Below are positions 27,307-36,170 of a stretch of 64,000 nt of DNA, piece by piece. The notes beneath the pieces are model-generated. The model was given only the letters and a program-made list of their open reading frames with translations, made no database searches and was not told where the DNA came from. Both the position numbers and the translations under genes were made by a program. This stretch comes from Clostridiales bacterium (GTDB lineage: Bacteria > Bacillota > Clostridia > TANB77 > CAG-508), in assembly GCA_003525075.1 (NCBI GenBank), contig DQFO01000020.1:139325-203324 (forward strand), in the 5' to 3' direction. Within the stretch, counting starts at the first letter, position 1. Every line of letters starts with the position of its first letter.

Positions 27307-28248
27307 CTAAATTCCTAAAATTTTTGCTTCAACATTAAACATTTTATATTTATTTGTTTTTTCATCTATTTTAAATTCAATTAATGTATTTTCAAGTGTT
27401 TCTTCATTTTGTCTTAAATCTGTTGTAAAATATAATTTTATTTGTGGTATTTCTACTTTATTTGTTACTATTTCTTTAAATGCTTCTGCTGTATGTCTAT
27501 CATCTTCACAAATTAAAATTAATTGTGGCATTGAGGAATATCCTGAATCTCCAGGTACAAAGTTTTCATAAAATTCTTTGTACATTGTCATTTTATCAAC
27601 TAATTTTTTTTGCCAATCTTGTTCTCTTCTTACCGCTTCAAACAAAAATGTTATTGATTTATTATTTTTTGTTAATTTTACAGATCCTCCTGTTGCTTTA
27701 AATGTTTTTCCAGAAATCTTTGCTTGAATCGTTGGTTTTACAACATAGCTATCAAATGCTTTTACTTTTCTAAGATATGCTATAATTGTTTGATTTCCTG
27801 CTAATCTCTTTTTTATCATTGCAACTGGTTTTACATTATCTGTTTGTTGCCACTTACATTCTATTTCCTTTGATGTTAACAAATATTTTCCCATCTTTTC
27901 AAGACAATATATTCTATATATTCCTTTTCCTTCTTCAGATGTAAAGTAATATCTTGTTAATATTTTTGATTTTACTAATTGATCTAATTTATTATTTAAT
28001 TTATCTTGTGATTGTGGGTTAATTCCTTTCCATTCAAGCATTTGATAAATTTGTCTTGATGTTATAAATTCAAATTCATTTACTAATTCTAGTATTGCAA
28101 AATGAATATCTGTTATATGTCCAATGTTTATTTTATGTATTATTTGATTCATTGATACATATCCATCTTTTCCATCAAATGTTTTTATTTCACCTTCTCT
28201 TATAGCAAATGGTGATACTTGTGCTTTTATTTGGCTATCTTCAACCAT
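27307..28248 (-). CDS. Winged-helix protein, replication-relaxation-like
   Basis: 313 aa from ATG 28248, which has an ideal AGGAGG 8 nt upstream. The N-terminal third contains a winged-helix pattern (ITSRQIYQML, then KLNNKLDQLVKSKILTRYYF). The later part has a beta-alpha segment (PQLILICEDDRHTAEAFKEI) similar in layout to the replication-relaxation (Replic_Relax) family known from plasmids and integrative elements. No relaxase, coupling protein or integrase is nearby. The assignment is tentative and the cellular role unknown. Confidence 0.5.
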   Translation of the reverse strand: MVEDSQIKAQVSPFAIREGEIKTFDGKDGYVSMNQIIHKINIGHITDIHFAILELVNEFEFITSRQIYQMLEWKGINPQSQDKLNNKLDQLVKSKILTRYYFTSEEGKGIYRIYCLEKMGKYLLTSKEIECKWQQTDNVKPVAMIKKRLAGNQTIIAYLRKVKAFDSYVVKPTIQAKISGKTFKATGGSVKLTKNNKSITFLFEAVRREQDWQKKLVDKMTMYKEFYENFVPGDSGYSSMPQLILICEDDRHTAEAFKEIVTNKVEIPQIKLYFTTDLRQNEETLENTLIEFKIDEKTNKYKMFNVEAKILGI

Positions 28249-28312
28249 ATTTAATTCCTCCTTTTGCCAAAACACATTTTTGTTTTAGCTTATATACTTT
28301 TTATATTTATAA

Positions 28313-28768
28313 TTATATTATCGTTAGTTTTAATTTCTTTTTTTCTGGTTGTATTTTCTTTATACATACATCAACAGATTGACCATATTGTAAATTTTCA
28401 TTATATTCTGTCATTCCTACTAAATTTGGAGTTATTTCTATAAATACTCCATTTTTATTTTTTTCAGTATCTCTTACTATTCCTTTAACTGTCATTCCTT
28501 CCTGAAAATTTTTTACATTTTCTTCCCAAGTTCCTAAACAATCTTTGTATGATAAATTTATTTTACCTGTTTTTTTATCAATGGATTTTACTTTACATTG
28601 TATTTCTTGTCCTATCTTTACTCTATCTTTTGGTGATTTTATTCTCACAACAGATAAATCTTCAATAAAAACAAGTCCAGATTTTCCATCTTCCATTTCT
28701 ACAAAAGCCCCATATGGTTGCATTCCACTGACTCTTGCATTTACAATTTGTCCTTCTTTTAATTCCAT
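28313..28768 (-). CDS. Tandem S1-domain RNA-binding protein
   Basis: 151 aa with two S1 OB folds. The first (about 3-72) is classical: EGQIVNARVSGMQPYGAFVEME, then GKINLSYKD. The second (about 87-151) is shorter and divergent. It resembles the small general-stress or ribosome-associated S1 proteins of Firmicutes (YugI/CvfD group). It likely binds mRNA or the 30S subunit. Confidence 0.8.
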   Translation of the reverse strand: MELKEGQIVNARVSGMQPYGAFVEMEDGKSGLVFIEDLSVVRIKSPKDRVKIGQEIQCKVKSIDKKTGKINLSYKDCLGTWEENVKNFQEGMTVKGIVRDTEKNKNGVFIEITPNLVGMTEYNENLQYGQSVDVCIKKIQPEKKKLKLTII

Positions 28769-28851
28769 TATTTCTCCTCTGTATTTTTATATTATTTTCT
28801 TATGTAATTTGTATTTCAATTATACAGCTTTTTTTAATATTTTTCAACTGT

Positions 28852-29592
28852 TTATTTTCCTATTAAGGTTTTTACTTCAAAATCTTTTAGATATCTCCAT
28901 TTTCCAAGTTCTATATCTTTTACTCCAATATTTCCTATCTTGCTTCTATGTAAAGCTATTACTCTTCTTCCAACAGATTCACACATTCTTCTTACCTGTC
29001 TATTTTTCCCTTCATGTATTGTTATTTCTAATCTTGATATATCTTTTTCTTCATCTGTTTTTAAAATTTTTACTTTTGCTGGTCTTGTAGTATAATCATC
29101 TATTTTTACACCTTTTCTTAATTGTTCTACTTCCTCATTTTTTATTATGCCTTTTACTGTAACTGTGTATGTTTTTGTTATCTCATGTTTTGGATGTGTT
29201 ACTTTATACACAAAATCTCCATCATTTGTTAAAATCAAAGCTCCTGATGTATACATATCTAATCTTCCAACAGGTACAACTCTTTCTCTAACTTTTACTA
29301 AATCCAACACTTTGTCTCTTCCAAATTGCTCATCAGATGTTGTTACATATCCAATTGGTTTATTTAATAAAATATATACTTTTCTTTCTTCTTGTTTTAC
29401 ATTTTTGCCTTCAAATGTTATTTTGTCTTTTTCAGGATTTACCTTAACACCTAGTTCTGTAATTGTTTTTCCATTTACTTGAACTTTTCCTTGTGTAATA
29501 TATTCTTCGCATTTTCTTCTTGATGCAATTCCACATTCTGCTAAATATTTTTGAAGTCTCTCTTCCATATTAATTTGCACGATATTAATCAT
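28852..29592 (-). CDS. rluB: RsuA/RluB-family pseudouridine synthase
   Basis: 246 aa as given. An AAGGAG site lies only 3 nt before the first ATG; the ATG at 29568 (MEERLQKYLAECG), with which family members usually begin, is an alternative start. An S4 domain (about 9-60) precedes the catalytic domain, with active-site Asp in VGRLDMYTSGALILTNDG and the family motif HEGKNRQVRRMCESVG. It isomerises a uridine in rRNA, most likely in the peptidyl-transferase region of 23S rRNA. Confidence 0.92.
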   Translation of the reverse strand: MINIVQINMEERLQKYLAECGIASRRKCEEYITQGKVQVNGKTITELGVKVNPEKDKITFEGKNVKQEERKVYILLNKPIGYVTTSDEQFGRDKVLDLVKVRERVVPVGRLDMYTSGALILTNDGDFVYKVTHPKHEITKTYTVTVKGIIKNEEVEQLRKGVKIDDYTTRPAKVKILKTDEEKDISRLEITIHEGKNRQVRRMCESVGRRVIALHRSKIGNIGVKDIELGKWRYLKDFEVKTLIGK

Positions 29593-29684
29593 GCTCTCCT
29601 TTCTTTTTATGTACTATTTTTATATTTCCTGCATATTATATATTAATTCCTTTTACTTTTCTAAAAGGCTTTATATAGATTTCT

Positions 29685-29705
29685 CCGGCAATGTTCTCTT
29701 GCCGG
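29685..29705 (-). other. GC-rich hairpin directly after the rluD stop codon
   Basis: CCGGCAA (29685-29691) pairs perfectly with TTGCCGG (29699-29705). It starts at the stop codon of the gene at 29706, but no T run follows on the minus strand, so it may be a 3'-end or processing hairpin rather than a full terminator. Confidence 0.45.
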
Positions 29706-30623
29706 TTATTTTATTTCTCTATCTTTTAATTTATCAAGTATATCTTTAAAATATTGTGGTAATTCTGCTTCAAGGCACATATCTTTTTGAGTTATTGGAT
29801 GTTTAAATTCTAATTTTTGAGCATGTAAACATTGTCCAATAACATCAAATTCATTTTTTCCATTTGAATATGTATAATCACCAACAATAGGATATCCTAT
29901 ATGTGATAAATGTACACGTATTTGATGTGTTCTTCCTGTTTCTATATTTACTTTCAACAATGTGTATTTATCAAATCTTTTTAATACTTTTATATGTGTT
30001 ATTGCATTTTTACCATTTTTATTAACAGCCATCTTTTTTCTATCTGATGTACTTCTTCCAATTGGCATATCTATTGTTGCTTCATTTTCTTTAAAAACAC
30101 CTCTAACAAGCGCAATATATGTTTTCTTTACTTCATGATTTTTTATTTGTTCACTCATTTTTACATGTGCATTATCATTTTTAGCAACAATTAATAGTCC
30201 TGATGTATCTTTATCTATTCTATGTACTATACCTGGTCTTATTTCTCCACCAATTCCAGACAAACTATCTTTACATATTGCCATAATAGCATTTACTAAT
30301 GTTCCATCTGGATTACCATTTGCGGGATGTACCACCATTCCTTTAGGCTTATTTACAACTATAATATCACTATCTTCATATATAATTTCAATTGGGATAT
30401 TTTGTGCTTTTAGTTCTATTTGTTTTGGTTCTGGTATTTCAACTGATATTTTATCATTTTCTTGAATTTTATATGATACTTTTGCATTTTTTCCATTAAC
30501 TAATATATTTCCATCTTCAATTAATCTTTGTGCAGATGTTCTAGTTATATCTGTATCAACACTTGGTATATATGTATCTAAACGTTTTCCTTTTTCTTCT
30601 TGGCTAACTATATATTCTTTCAT
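29706..30623 (-). CDS. rluD: RluA/RluD-family pseudouridine synthase
   Basis: 305 aa. An S4 domain (about 12-75, with RTSAQRLIEDGNILVNG) is followed by the RluA-type catalytic domain, with active-site Asp in GIVHRIDKDTSGLLIVAKND, then GRTHQIRVHL and HAQKLEFKHP. It makes pseudouridines in 23S rRNA helix 69 in the RluD subgroup. Its start overlaps the end of the DUF1836 gene by 4 bp, showing translational coupling. Confidence 0.93.
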   Translation of the reverse strand: MKEYIVSQEEKGKRLDTYIPSVDTDITRTSAQRLIEDGNILVNGKNAKVSYKIQENDKISVEIPEPKQIELKAQNIPIEIIYEDSDIIVVNKPKGMVVHPANGNPDGTLVNAIMAICKDSLSGIGGEIRPGIVHRIDKDTSGLLIVAKNDNAHVKMSEQIKNHEVKKTYIALVRGVFKENEATIDMPIGRSTSDRKKMAVNKNGKNAITHIKVLKRFDKYTLLKVNIETGRTHQIRVHLSHIGYPIVGDYTYSNGKNEFDVIGQCLHAQKLEFKHPITQKDMCLEAELPQYFKDILDKLKDREIK

Positions 30624-31147
30624 TTTGTTTCCTCTTTTTCTTTTACTTCACTTAAAAATTTTGTTTCTACATATAATTTATCTGCAACTGCTTGTACAAC
30701 ATTTTTTAATAAATATTGTTCTTCTGTCATTCTGCCTATATGTGGAAACTCTTTACGTACAAATACATTTTTTATTGATATTTCCAAATTTGCACAAAAT
30801 CTATTATATGCTTTACTTAACTCAAAATACCTTGTTGTTTCAGATATTAATTTTCCAATATCTCCTATGCTATATACTTGTTTTAAAATACATATTACCA
30901 TTAAATATGCAATATGTGTTTTGCCATATTTTTTCTTTTCAGGTGCTGGCATTATTCCTTGTTTGACATAATTATTTATCATTGTTTTAGTTATTATTTT
31001 ATCATCATCATTTGAACCCAATATTCCTAAATATTTTTCTAGATAATTTACTACTTGATCTAAATATAAATCAATTTCTGGTAATTCATTCCATCTTGGT
31101 AAATGATGTTTTATTATTTTTTCAATTCTCTCTTCATTATTTTGCAT
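30620..31147 (-). CDS. DUF1836 protein, likely helix-turn-helix regulator
   Basis: 175 aa. It fits the DUF1836 family: an N-terminal LPRWNELPEIDLYLDQVVNYLEK segment, ITKTMINNYVKQGIMPAPEKKKYG (a MerR-like winged helix in appearance), then a helical half. Function unproven; DNA binding is inferred from the HTH-like stretch. Coupled to rluD by an ATGA overlap. Confidence 0.8.
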   Translation of the reverse strand: MQNNEERIEKIIKHHLPRWNELPEIDLYLDQVVNYLEKYLGILGSNDDDKIITKTMINNYVKQGIMPAPEKKKYGKTHIAYLMVICILKQVYSIGDIGKLISETTRYFELSKAYNRFCANLEISIKNVFVRKEFPHIGRMTEEQYLLKNVVQAVADKLYVETKFLSEVKEKEETK

Positions 31148-31193
31148 CTTTTATCACATTCTTTCTTTAATATACAATTATTTAACTCTCTAA

Positions 31194-31940
31194 TTATCTA
31201 ATTTTTCTCTTTTGCATATTATAAGAAATTTTAGCAACAAAACTAGCAGGTGCTAATTTTGCTCCAATTCTTGCTAATTTTATTTTCCAACCTGGAACAA
31301 TATAAAATTTTCCTTTAAAAAATTTATTTATAGCATATTTTGCAACATATTCACTACTCAAACCTTTTAATGCAAATTCAACATCTGCAACTTTATTAAA
31401 GTTTGTATCTACTGGTCCTGGGCACAAAATACTAATTTGTACTTTTGATTTTTTTCTTCTTAGTTCTTCTCTAATTGATTCTGAAAATCTTACTACATAA
31501 TTTTTTGTTGAATAATATGTTGTCATAAGTGGTCCTGGCATAAATCCAGCAATTGATGCTACATTTAATATTTTTCCACTATCTTTTTTTATCATTTCTT
31601 TTAAATATAATTTTGTTAAAATATGATATGCTATTATATTTGTATGAATCATTTGAATATCTTTATCTAAACTTGTTTCTTCAAAATGTCCACAATCTCC
31701 AAATCCAGCATTATTTATTAATATATCTATATCCTTATTTTCTTCATATATTTTTTTACAATTCTCTTCATTTGATATATCCATAACAACAATTTTTGTT
31801 TCTGTTTTTAATTGTTTTTTTACTTCTTCTAGTTTTTTTTCATCTCTTGCAACTAATATCAAGTCATATCCCTTTTGGCTTAATATTTTTGCCATATCTC
31901 TTCCCATTCCTGAAGAAGCTCCTGTTATTAATGCCTTCAT
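31194..31940 (-). CDS. Short-chain dehydrogenase/reductase
   Basis: 248 aa. A Rossmann fold with the TGASSGMGRDMA nucleotide motif, NNAGFG, a catalytic Ser in the NVASIAG strand and YYSTK (YxxxK). The Arg after the third strand (LVARDEKKL) favours NADPH. The substrate cannot be told; the DltE/YqjQ-like subgroup is a possibility. It lies 36 nt downstream of the DnaJ-domain gene. Confidence 0.9.
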   Translation of the reverse strand: MKALITGASSGMGRDMAKILSQKGYDLILVARDEKKLEEVKKQLKTETKIVVMDISNEENCKKIYEENKDIDILINNAGFGDCGHFEETSLDKDIQMIHTNIIAYHILTKLYLKEMIKKDSGKILNVASIAGFMPGPLMTTYYSTKNYVVRFSESIREELRRKKSKVQISILCPGPVDTNFNKVADVEFALKGLSSEYVAKYAINKFFKGKFYIVPGWKIKLARIGAKLAPASFVAKISYNMQKRKIR

Positions 31941-31976
31941 TTATATCTTCCTTTCATAAAATAAATTATTTTTAAT

Positions 31977-32564
31977 TTAAAAACCTCTTGAAAATGTTTC
32001 AACTATAGTATCTACTAAAAGTTTTATTATAACATTATTATTATATAAATTTATAAAAAACTTTCTTGTAAATGGTACTATTGCTAGTACAAGTCCAATC
32101 CCAATCAAAATCGCAATATATATTACAATTTTCTTTATTTTTTCAAGTGAGATCTTTGTTTTTTTTCTTTCATATCTCATTTGTGGCTGTTTTGTAGCCT
32201 TTTTTATTTGTTCATAATATCTTTGCATAATAGACATTTCTTCTAATCGTTCCTGATTTTGGCTCATTTCTCTTTGATTAGCTACTCTTTTTAAATCTTT
32301 TTTTAGTCTATTATTTTCTTGAATTATTCTATTATATTCTTCTATAGATACACTTTGTCTCTTTATTTTTTCGTCGTATTCTCTTCTTTTAAAATCATTT
32401 GATAATATTTCATAAGCTTCATTTATTTGGCGCATTTTATCTTGGCAATTACTATTATTTTGTAAGTCTGGATGATATTTTTTTGCAAGTGTTTTATATG
32501 CTTTTTCGATTACTTCTTCTGAAGCATTTTTATCTACTTCTAATATTTCATAATAATTTTTCAT
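31977..32564 (-). CDS. DnaJ-domain protein with C-terminal membrane helix
   Basis: 195 aa. The J domain (about 1-65) has the HPD tripeptide in KKYHPDLQNN. A coiled-coil-like charged middle (about 66-135) follows, then a hydrophobic helix (about 146-165, IVIYIAILIGIGLVLAIVPF). It lacks the Gly/Phe and zinc-finger regions of true DnaJ, so it probably brings DnaK to a membrane site. Confidence 0.88.
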   Translation of the reverse strand: MKNYYEILEVDKNASEEVIEKAYKTLAKKYHPDLQNNSNCQDKMRQINEAYEILSNDFKRREYDEKIKRQSVSIEEYNRIIQENNRLKKDLKRVANQREMSQNQERLEEMSIMQRYYEQIKKATKQPQMRYERKKTKISLEKIKKIVIYIAILIGIGLVLAIVPFTRKFFINLYNNNVIIKLLVDTIVETFSRGF

Positions 32565-32676
32565 ACTTCATTATGCTGGCTTTTCTTTTGTTTTTATATT
32601 TACCTTTGCCTGCATCTCCTCCATCTTGTTCTATTTTACATTAAATCAAGAAAATAAGCAAGTATTTATTACTTAA

Positions 32677-32710
32677 GAAAAAAAGAATTGGTGGTAGTTT
32701 CCAATTCTTT
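32677..32710 (-). terminator. Terminator after the M23 peptidase gene
   Basis: On the minus strand AAAGAATTGG pairs with CCAATTCTTT around a 9-nt loop, followed by T7. Confidence 0.8.
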
Positions 32711-32728
32711 CACATATATATTTTTTAT

Positions 32729-33328
32729 CTATCTTATATAATTTTTATCATCTGCATATGGAATATCTTCCTTTGAAAACTCCCATGGTTTGTCAGATGT
32801 AAGTTTTCTCCATAAAGATGCATATGGTTCTAATGTAAACTCTTCTGTTAAACTATTTAAATCAATATCTGGTAATAATTCTAAGGGATCTATTGTATAT
32901 GCTAATCCTGTTTCTTCTGTATTAGATTTTCTTATTTCCAAATGAAGATGTGGCACTCTTGAACCACCACTTGAACCTGTTTTTCCTATTATATCAGTTG
33001 TTGTTACTTTATCTCCTGGCTTTACTAAAATTTCTCTTAAATGTCCATATACAACTCTTCTACCATCATCATTTAATATTTCAACTTTATTTCCATATCC
33101 ATCATTAAATGCATCAAAACCTTCTGTGGTTGTTCCATCAAATTCTGCTAACAATACTGTTCCAGAAGTTATAGGATGTACTTCTGTTCCTATATCTGCT
33201 GTTATATCAAACCCTGAATGTGCTCTCTCTTTAAATAACACATAATGATTTTTTCTTATTCCCCATTTATCATGTTCTGCTACTTTGTATTTTGGCTTAA
33301 TTGGCCATATATATTTACTATCTTTCAT
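32729..33328 (-). CDS. M23-family (LytM-type) metallopeptidase without a signal peptide
   Basis: 199 aa. The zinc ligands are in place: HSGFDI (HxxxD) and HLHLE (HxH), with YGHLRE between them. Family members cleave peptide cross-links in peptidoglycan. No signal peptide or membrane segment is visible; the protein begins MKDSKYIWPIKPKYKVAEHD. Either export is non-classical, or the enzyme acts in the cytoplasm or after lysis. It lies 28 nt after the gene at 33357. Confidence 0.85.
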   Translation of the reverse strand: MKDSKYIWPIKPKYKVAEHDKWGIRKNHYVLFKERAHSGFDITADIGTEVHPITSGTVLLAEFDGTTTEGFDAFNDGYGNKVEILNDDGRRVVYGHLREILVKPGDKVTTTDIIGKTGSSGGSRVPHLHLEIRKSNTEETGLAYTIDPLELLPDIDLNSLTEEFTLEPYASLWRKLTSDKPWEFSKEDIPYADDKNYIR

Positions 33329-33356
33329 TTTTCTTCAATCCTTTCCTATGTACATT

Positions 33357-34670
33357 TTATTGTTGTAGTCCTTGCTGACTATTTTCAACTTTTTGAATTC
33401 TTTGTTTTAACCTTAATACTTTTCTTTCTTTTTCAGGAATAAATTTATGATTTATTCCTTTTAATTTACCATCAATTGTTTTGGCTTTAACCAATCTCTT
33501 TTTTTCTTTTTCTTCATATTCTAATTGTTCTTGTAAAATTTGCAATTGTCTTGAAGCTGGTATATTTTTATTATTTGGATTATATCCATAAAGAACTGCA
33601 ATTTTATCATACATGTCTGTTAAATATTCCATTGCCTTCTCTCTTGGAATTCTACATATATGTACTTCTCTATCTCTTCCTTGTCTACGATTTACATATA
33701 AACTATCTTTTAATCCAAAAAATTCTGAAACATATTTTGATGATAAATTATCTCTATGTAATGTTGAGCATAAAAATATTTCTTTATTTTGTGAATTCTT
33801 AAAAAATTGTTCTATATGTTTTTGAATTCCATTGTATAATATTATTCTTGCTAATCCAACACTTCTATTATGCGGATTTGTTAAATATGTATCTAATTCT
33901 ACTGCATTTCCTGTATTTGCTGTATAATATTGTGTTTCATCAAATTCTGGCTCTTCATGAATTTTTAATTTTCCCTTATGCATTAATTCTGCATATTCTT
34001 TTTCTTCTTCCATAAAAGTTTCATAGTCTTGAATTTCAGAACTTTCTTCTCCATTCCTTTTTCCAAACTCTGCTTCAATATCTTCAAGTGTTATCCAGTA
34101 AAACATTTCATATTTTTTTGCAATTTCTTTTCCATAATTTTGTATAATATATTCTGACATATATCTATTAAGATTTTCTCTTAGTTCACTTTTTTCATGA
34201 TATTCATTTTGCTCCAATTCTTGTTGTAAATATCCATATAAAGAATTCTCTGTACTTCTTCCAGATTGTCTTAATATTCTTCTTTTTGCATATTCAAATG
34301 CTTTTATTTTTATAATATAAATATTTCTTAAATCTTTCTTGTAATCTCTATCTGATAAATATTGTGATTTTACATATTGCTTATATTTTTCACCATATTT
34401 AAAATATTTCGTAATATCATTATATGTAAATGGACTTTGTCCTTGTGTTACATATGTTGCAGCTTCAACTTTATCATTTTCATCTGTTGCAACAATTACT
34501 GAATTTTCATTTGAATGTACATATTCTGATATTCCTTCTCTTCCTGTGTCAAATAATTGACCTTCTCTTCCTTCTTTCTTCATTGCTTCTAGACTTATTT
34601 GCTCTAGTTCTACTATTTGGTCTAGATATTTTTCTTCATTATCTTTCGTAAGTTCAACTATTTTAATCAT
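33357..34670 (-). CDS. Large GNAT-like acyltransferase with a long insert
   Basis: 437 aa from ATG 34670, which has AGAGGTG 8 nt upstream; the 11 upstream in-frame codons have no ribosome site. The N-terminal stretch (IVELTKDNEEKYLDQIVELEQ, later NSVIVATDENDKVEAATYVT) and a later stretch (RSVGLARIILYNGIQKHIEQFF, IFLCSTLHRDNLSSKYVSEFFGLKDS) look like the two halves of an acetyltransferase fold. A charged insert of about 150 residues separates them, and a basic coiled-coil tail follows. The substrate is unknown. It is probably co-transcribed with the M23 peptidase gene. Confidence 0.6.
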   Translation of the reverse strand: MIKIVELTKDNEEKYLDQIVELEQISLEAMKKEGREGQLFDTGREGISEYVHSNENSVIVATDENDKVEAATYVTQGQSPFTYNDITKYFKYGEKYKQYVKSQYLSDRDYKKDLRNIYIIKIKAFEYAKRRILRQSGRSTENSLYGYLQQELEQNEYHEKSELRENLNRYMSEYIIQNYGKEIAKKYEMFYWITLEDIEAEFGKRNGEESSEIQDYETFMEEEKEYAELMHKGKLKIHEEPEFDETQYYTANTGNAVELDTYLTNPHNRSVGLARIILYNGIQKHIEQFFKNSQNKEIFLCSTLHRDNLSSKYVSEFFGLKDSLYVNRRQGRDREVHICRIPREKAMEYLTDMYDKIAVLYGYNPNNKNIPASRQLQILQEQLEYEEKEKKRLVKAKTIDGKLKGINHKFIPEKERKVLRLKQRIQKVENSQQGLQQ

Positions 34671-34750
34671 ATTTTTGCACCTCTTAGGGGTATAATAAGC
34701 CACAAAATATAATTATATCTTGTTAAGCTAATATTTACTTTTTTATAAAT

Positions 34751-34776
34751 CATAAAAGCCTTTGTAAAAAGGCTCT
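34751..34776 (-). terminator. Terminator after oapA
   Basis: On the minus strand AGCCTTT and AAAGGCT pair around TTAC, followed by TTTTAT. Confidence 0.75.
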
Positions 34777-34811
34777 TTCTAAAATATATACTTGTCTTTT
34801 GTAATTATTCT

Positions 34812-35345
34812 TTATTTATGAAATTTATTTAAAAATGTTCCAACAAAATGTACAATTGGTGTTGAATTATTATTTGCAACTTCTTTTCCCAAGGCTTTTC
34901 CACCTACTGTTAAGGATGCAACCATAGCACTTATTACAAATTGTAAGTTCACTCCAAATTTTTCTGTTATTTTTGATGCAATCATTGCACTTATAGCTCC
35001 ACTTAGTACTCCACATATATCTCCTATTACGTCTGCACATATATTTGCAACTCTTGCTGAATTTTTTATTAATTTAATAGATGTTTTTGCACCTTTTACT
35101 TTTTTTGTTGCTTTTGCATGAAACTCTTCTTCATTAGCGACTGTTACTGCAACTCCTATTATATCAAATCCTATTCCTATTGCAATAACTAATATTAATA
35201 TAAATATTGATGCTCCTAAATTTAAGTTAGATACTCCATTTGTTGATACATATGAAAAACATATTGATAACACAAATGTTATTATAAATACTTCTATAAA
35301 CCACTTGAGCTTCGAGTGATCTTTTCCTTTTGAATTTTTACTCAT
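34812..35345 (-). CDS. oapA: OLE-RNA-associated membrane protein OapA
   Basis: 177 aa with four predicted membrane helices (about 15-35, 42-70, 105-125, 133-152). Between helices 2 and 3 lies a basic segment, AKATKKVKGAKTSIKLIKNS, then RVANICADVIGDICG with the D105-V-I-G-D109 (DxxxD) motif. Four helices, a lysine-rich linker and DxxxD are the published hallmarks of OapA, the protein that binds OLE RNA and carries it to the membrane, with links to Mg2+, alcohol and cold stress. The gene lies directly after a structured RNA of about 530 nt on the same strand. Its AAGGAG site is 17 nt from the ATG, unusually far. A 7-codon frame starting inside that site (ATG 35361) overlaps the oapA start and could couple translation. 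Confidence 0.8.
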   Translation of the reverse strand: MSKNSKGKDHSKLKWFIEVFIITFVLSICFSYVSTNGVSNLNLGASIFILILVIAIGIGFDIIGVAVTVANEEEFHAKATKKVKGAKTSIKLIKNSARVANICADVIGDICGVLSGAISAMIASKITEKFGVNLQFVISAMVASLTVGGKALGKEVANNNSTPIVHFVGTFLNKFHK

Positions 35346-35383
35346 TTTTTATTTTTTTCATTCTCCTTAATAATTGTTTTTAT

Positions 35384-35917
35384 AAAAAAGGTGAAGATGG
35401 TAAAACCTAAGTAAATTTTACGGTTTAGGTCTAGTTGAATTTCTCTATTCTTTACTATGTATTACTACATAGCTGTTTCCATTTAAAAGAACATTCACAT
35501 ATTGCAGTGAACACTAGATCACCACTTAAATCCGTACCTTAATCCTCAGATTTCTATGCTTCTTGCCTGAAGCAAACATTCTAGAAGTTTTCCTTGACAT
35601 GTCTAATATTATTACTAGTCTCTTTTGCAAGTGTAATTTCATAAATGTTACTTAATCCCAATACCCTCACTCAAGACAGGCTACTCTATGTATTTTGTGT
35701 CTTGGCACTCACCATAGGTTTACTTAAATGATTTCTAAGCCTCAACGAAACAGGGGATTCTATATATGCCATTATATATTACCCCGTGCCTCTTACCTTC
35801 CTGAAAACACACAAAACTGGCATTTCGCGCACAAACAAGAAGCTTCATGTATGCCCTTTAGTGGATTTTTAGCCCCACCCTCATAATAAATGACACGACT
35901 AGAATAATGCACCATCA
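35384..35917 (-). ncRNA. OLE-like large structured RNA
   Basis: About 530 nt with no open frame, a near-perfect sigma-A promoter at its 5' end and oapA directly downstream. On the minus strand it can fold extensively: CTATGTA/TACATAG hairpin (35455-35472); GTTCAC/GTGAAC-type stem near 35495-35520; GCTTC/GAAGC near 35565; long-range TTTTGTGT/ACACAAAA joining about 35807 to about 35697; GGGG/CCCC around an inner TATAT/ATATA hairpin near 35755-35790. The 3' end is uncertain: the RNA may stop at a T6 run (35389-35384) or continue into the oapA mRNA. Length, position and the OapA partner point to OLE RNA; the family consensus could not be aligned here. tmRNA, RNase P and 6S features are absent. 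Confidence 0.7.
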
Positions 35918-35923
35918 GTTGTT

Positions 35924-35952
35924 ATTATATCATATTTTTTTTTTAGTTTCAA
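35924..35952 (-). promoter_or_regulatory. Promoter of the OLE-like RNA
   Basis: On the minus strand TTGAAA (35952-35947), exactly 17 bp (A-rich), TATAAT (35929-35924). The start point is about 35917. Confidence 0.8.
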
Positions 35953-36049
35953 GTGAATTTTCTGTGAAATTTATCACAACAAATAATATTTTACTTTTAT
36001 GTAAAATAATGTATTATTTTACTTTTTTTAAGATAAATGTAAAAAAATG

Positions 36050-36078
36050 TTGACTTTTATTTGTTTTTCTATTACAAT
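36050..36078 (+). promoter_or_regulatory. Promoter of the secreted-protein gene at 36171
   Basis: TTGACT (36050-36055), 17 bp, TACAAT (36073-36078), leaving a leader of about 85 nt. Confidence 0.7.
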
Positions 36079-36170
36079 AAATTTAAATTTTTTGGTTACA
36101 AAATAATATGATTATTAATCTATTATTTTAGTAATATAGTAATTCTAGCATCATGAAAAAGGAGTTTATT

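Noticed and set aside
35384..35917. Reading the structured RNA as tmRNA, RNase P RNA or 6S RNA
   Set aside because: There is no tRNA-like end with CCA, no tag-peptide frame, no RNase P core motifs, and it is too long for 6S; the OapA-like neighbour favours OLE.
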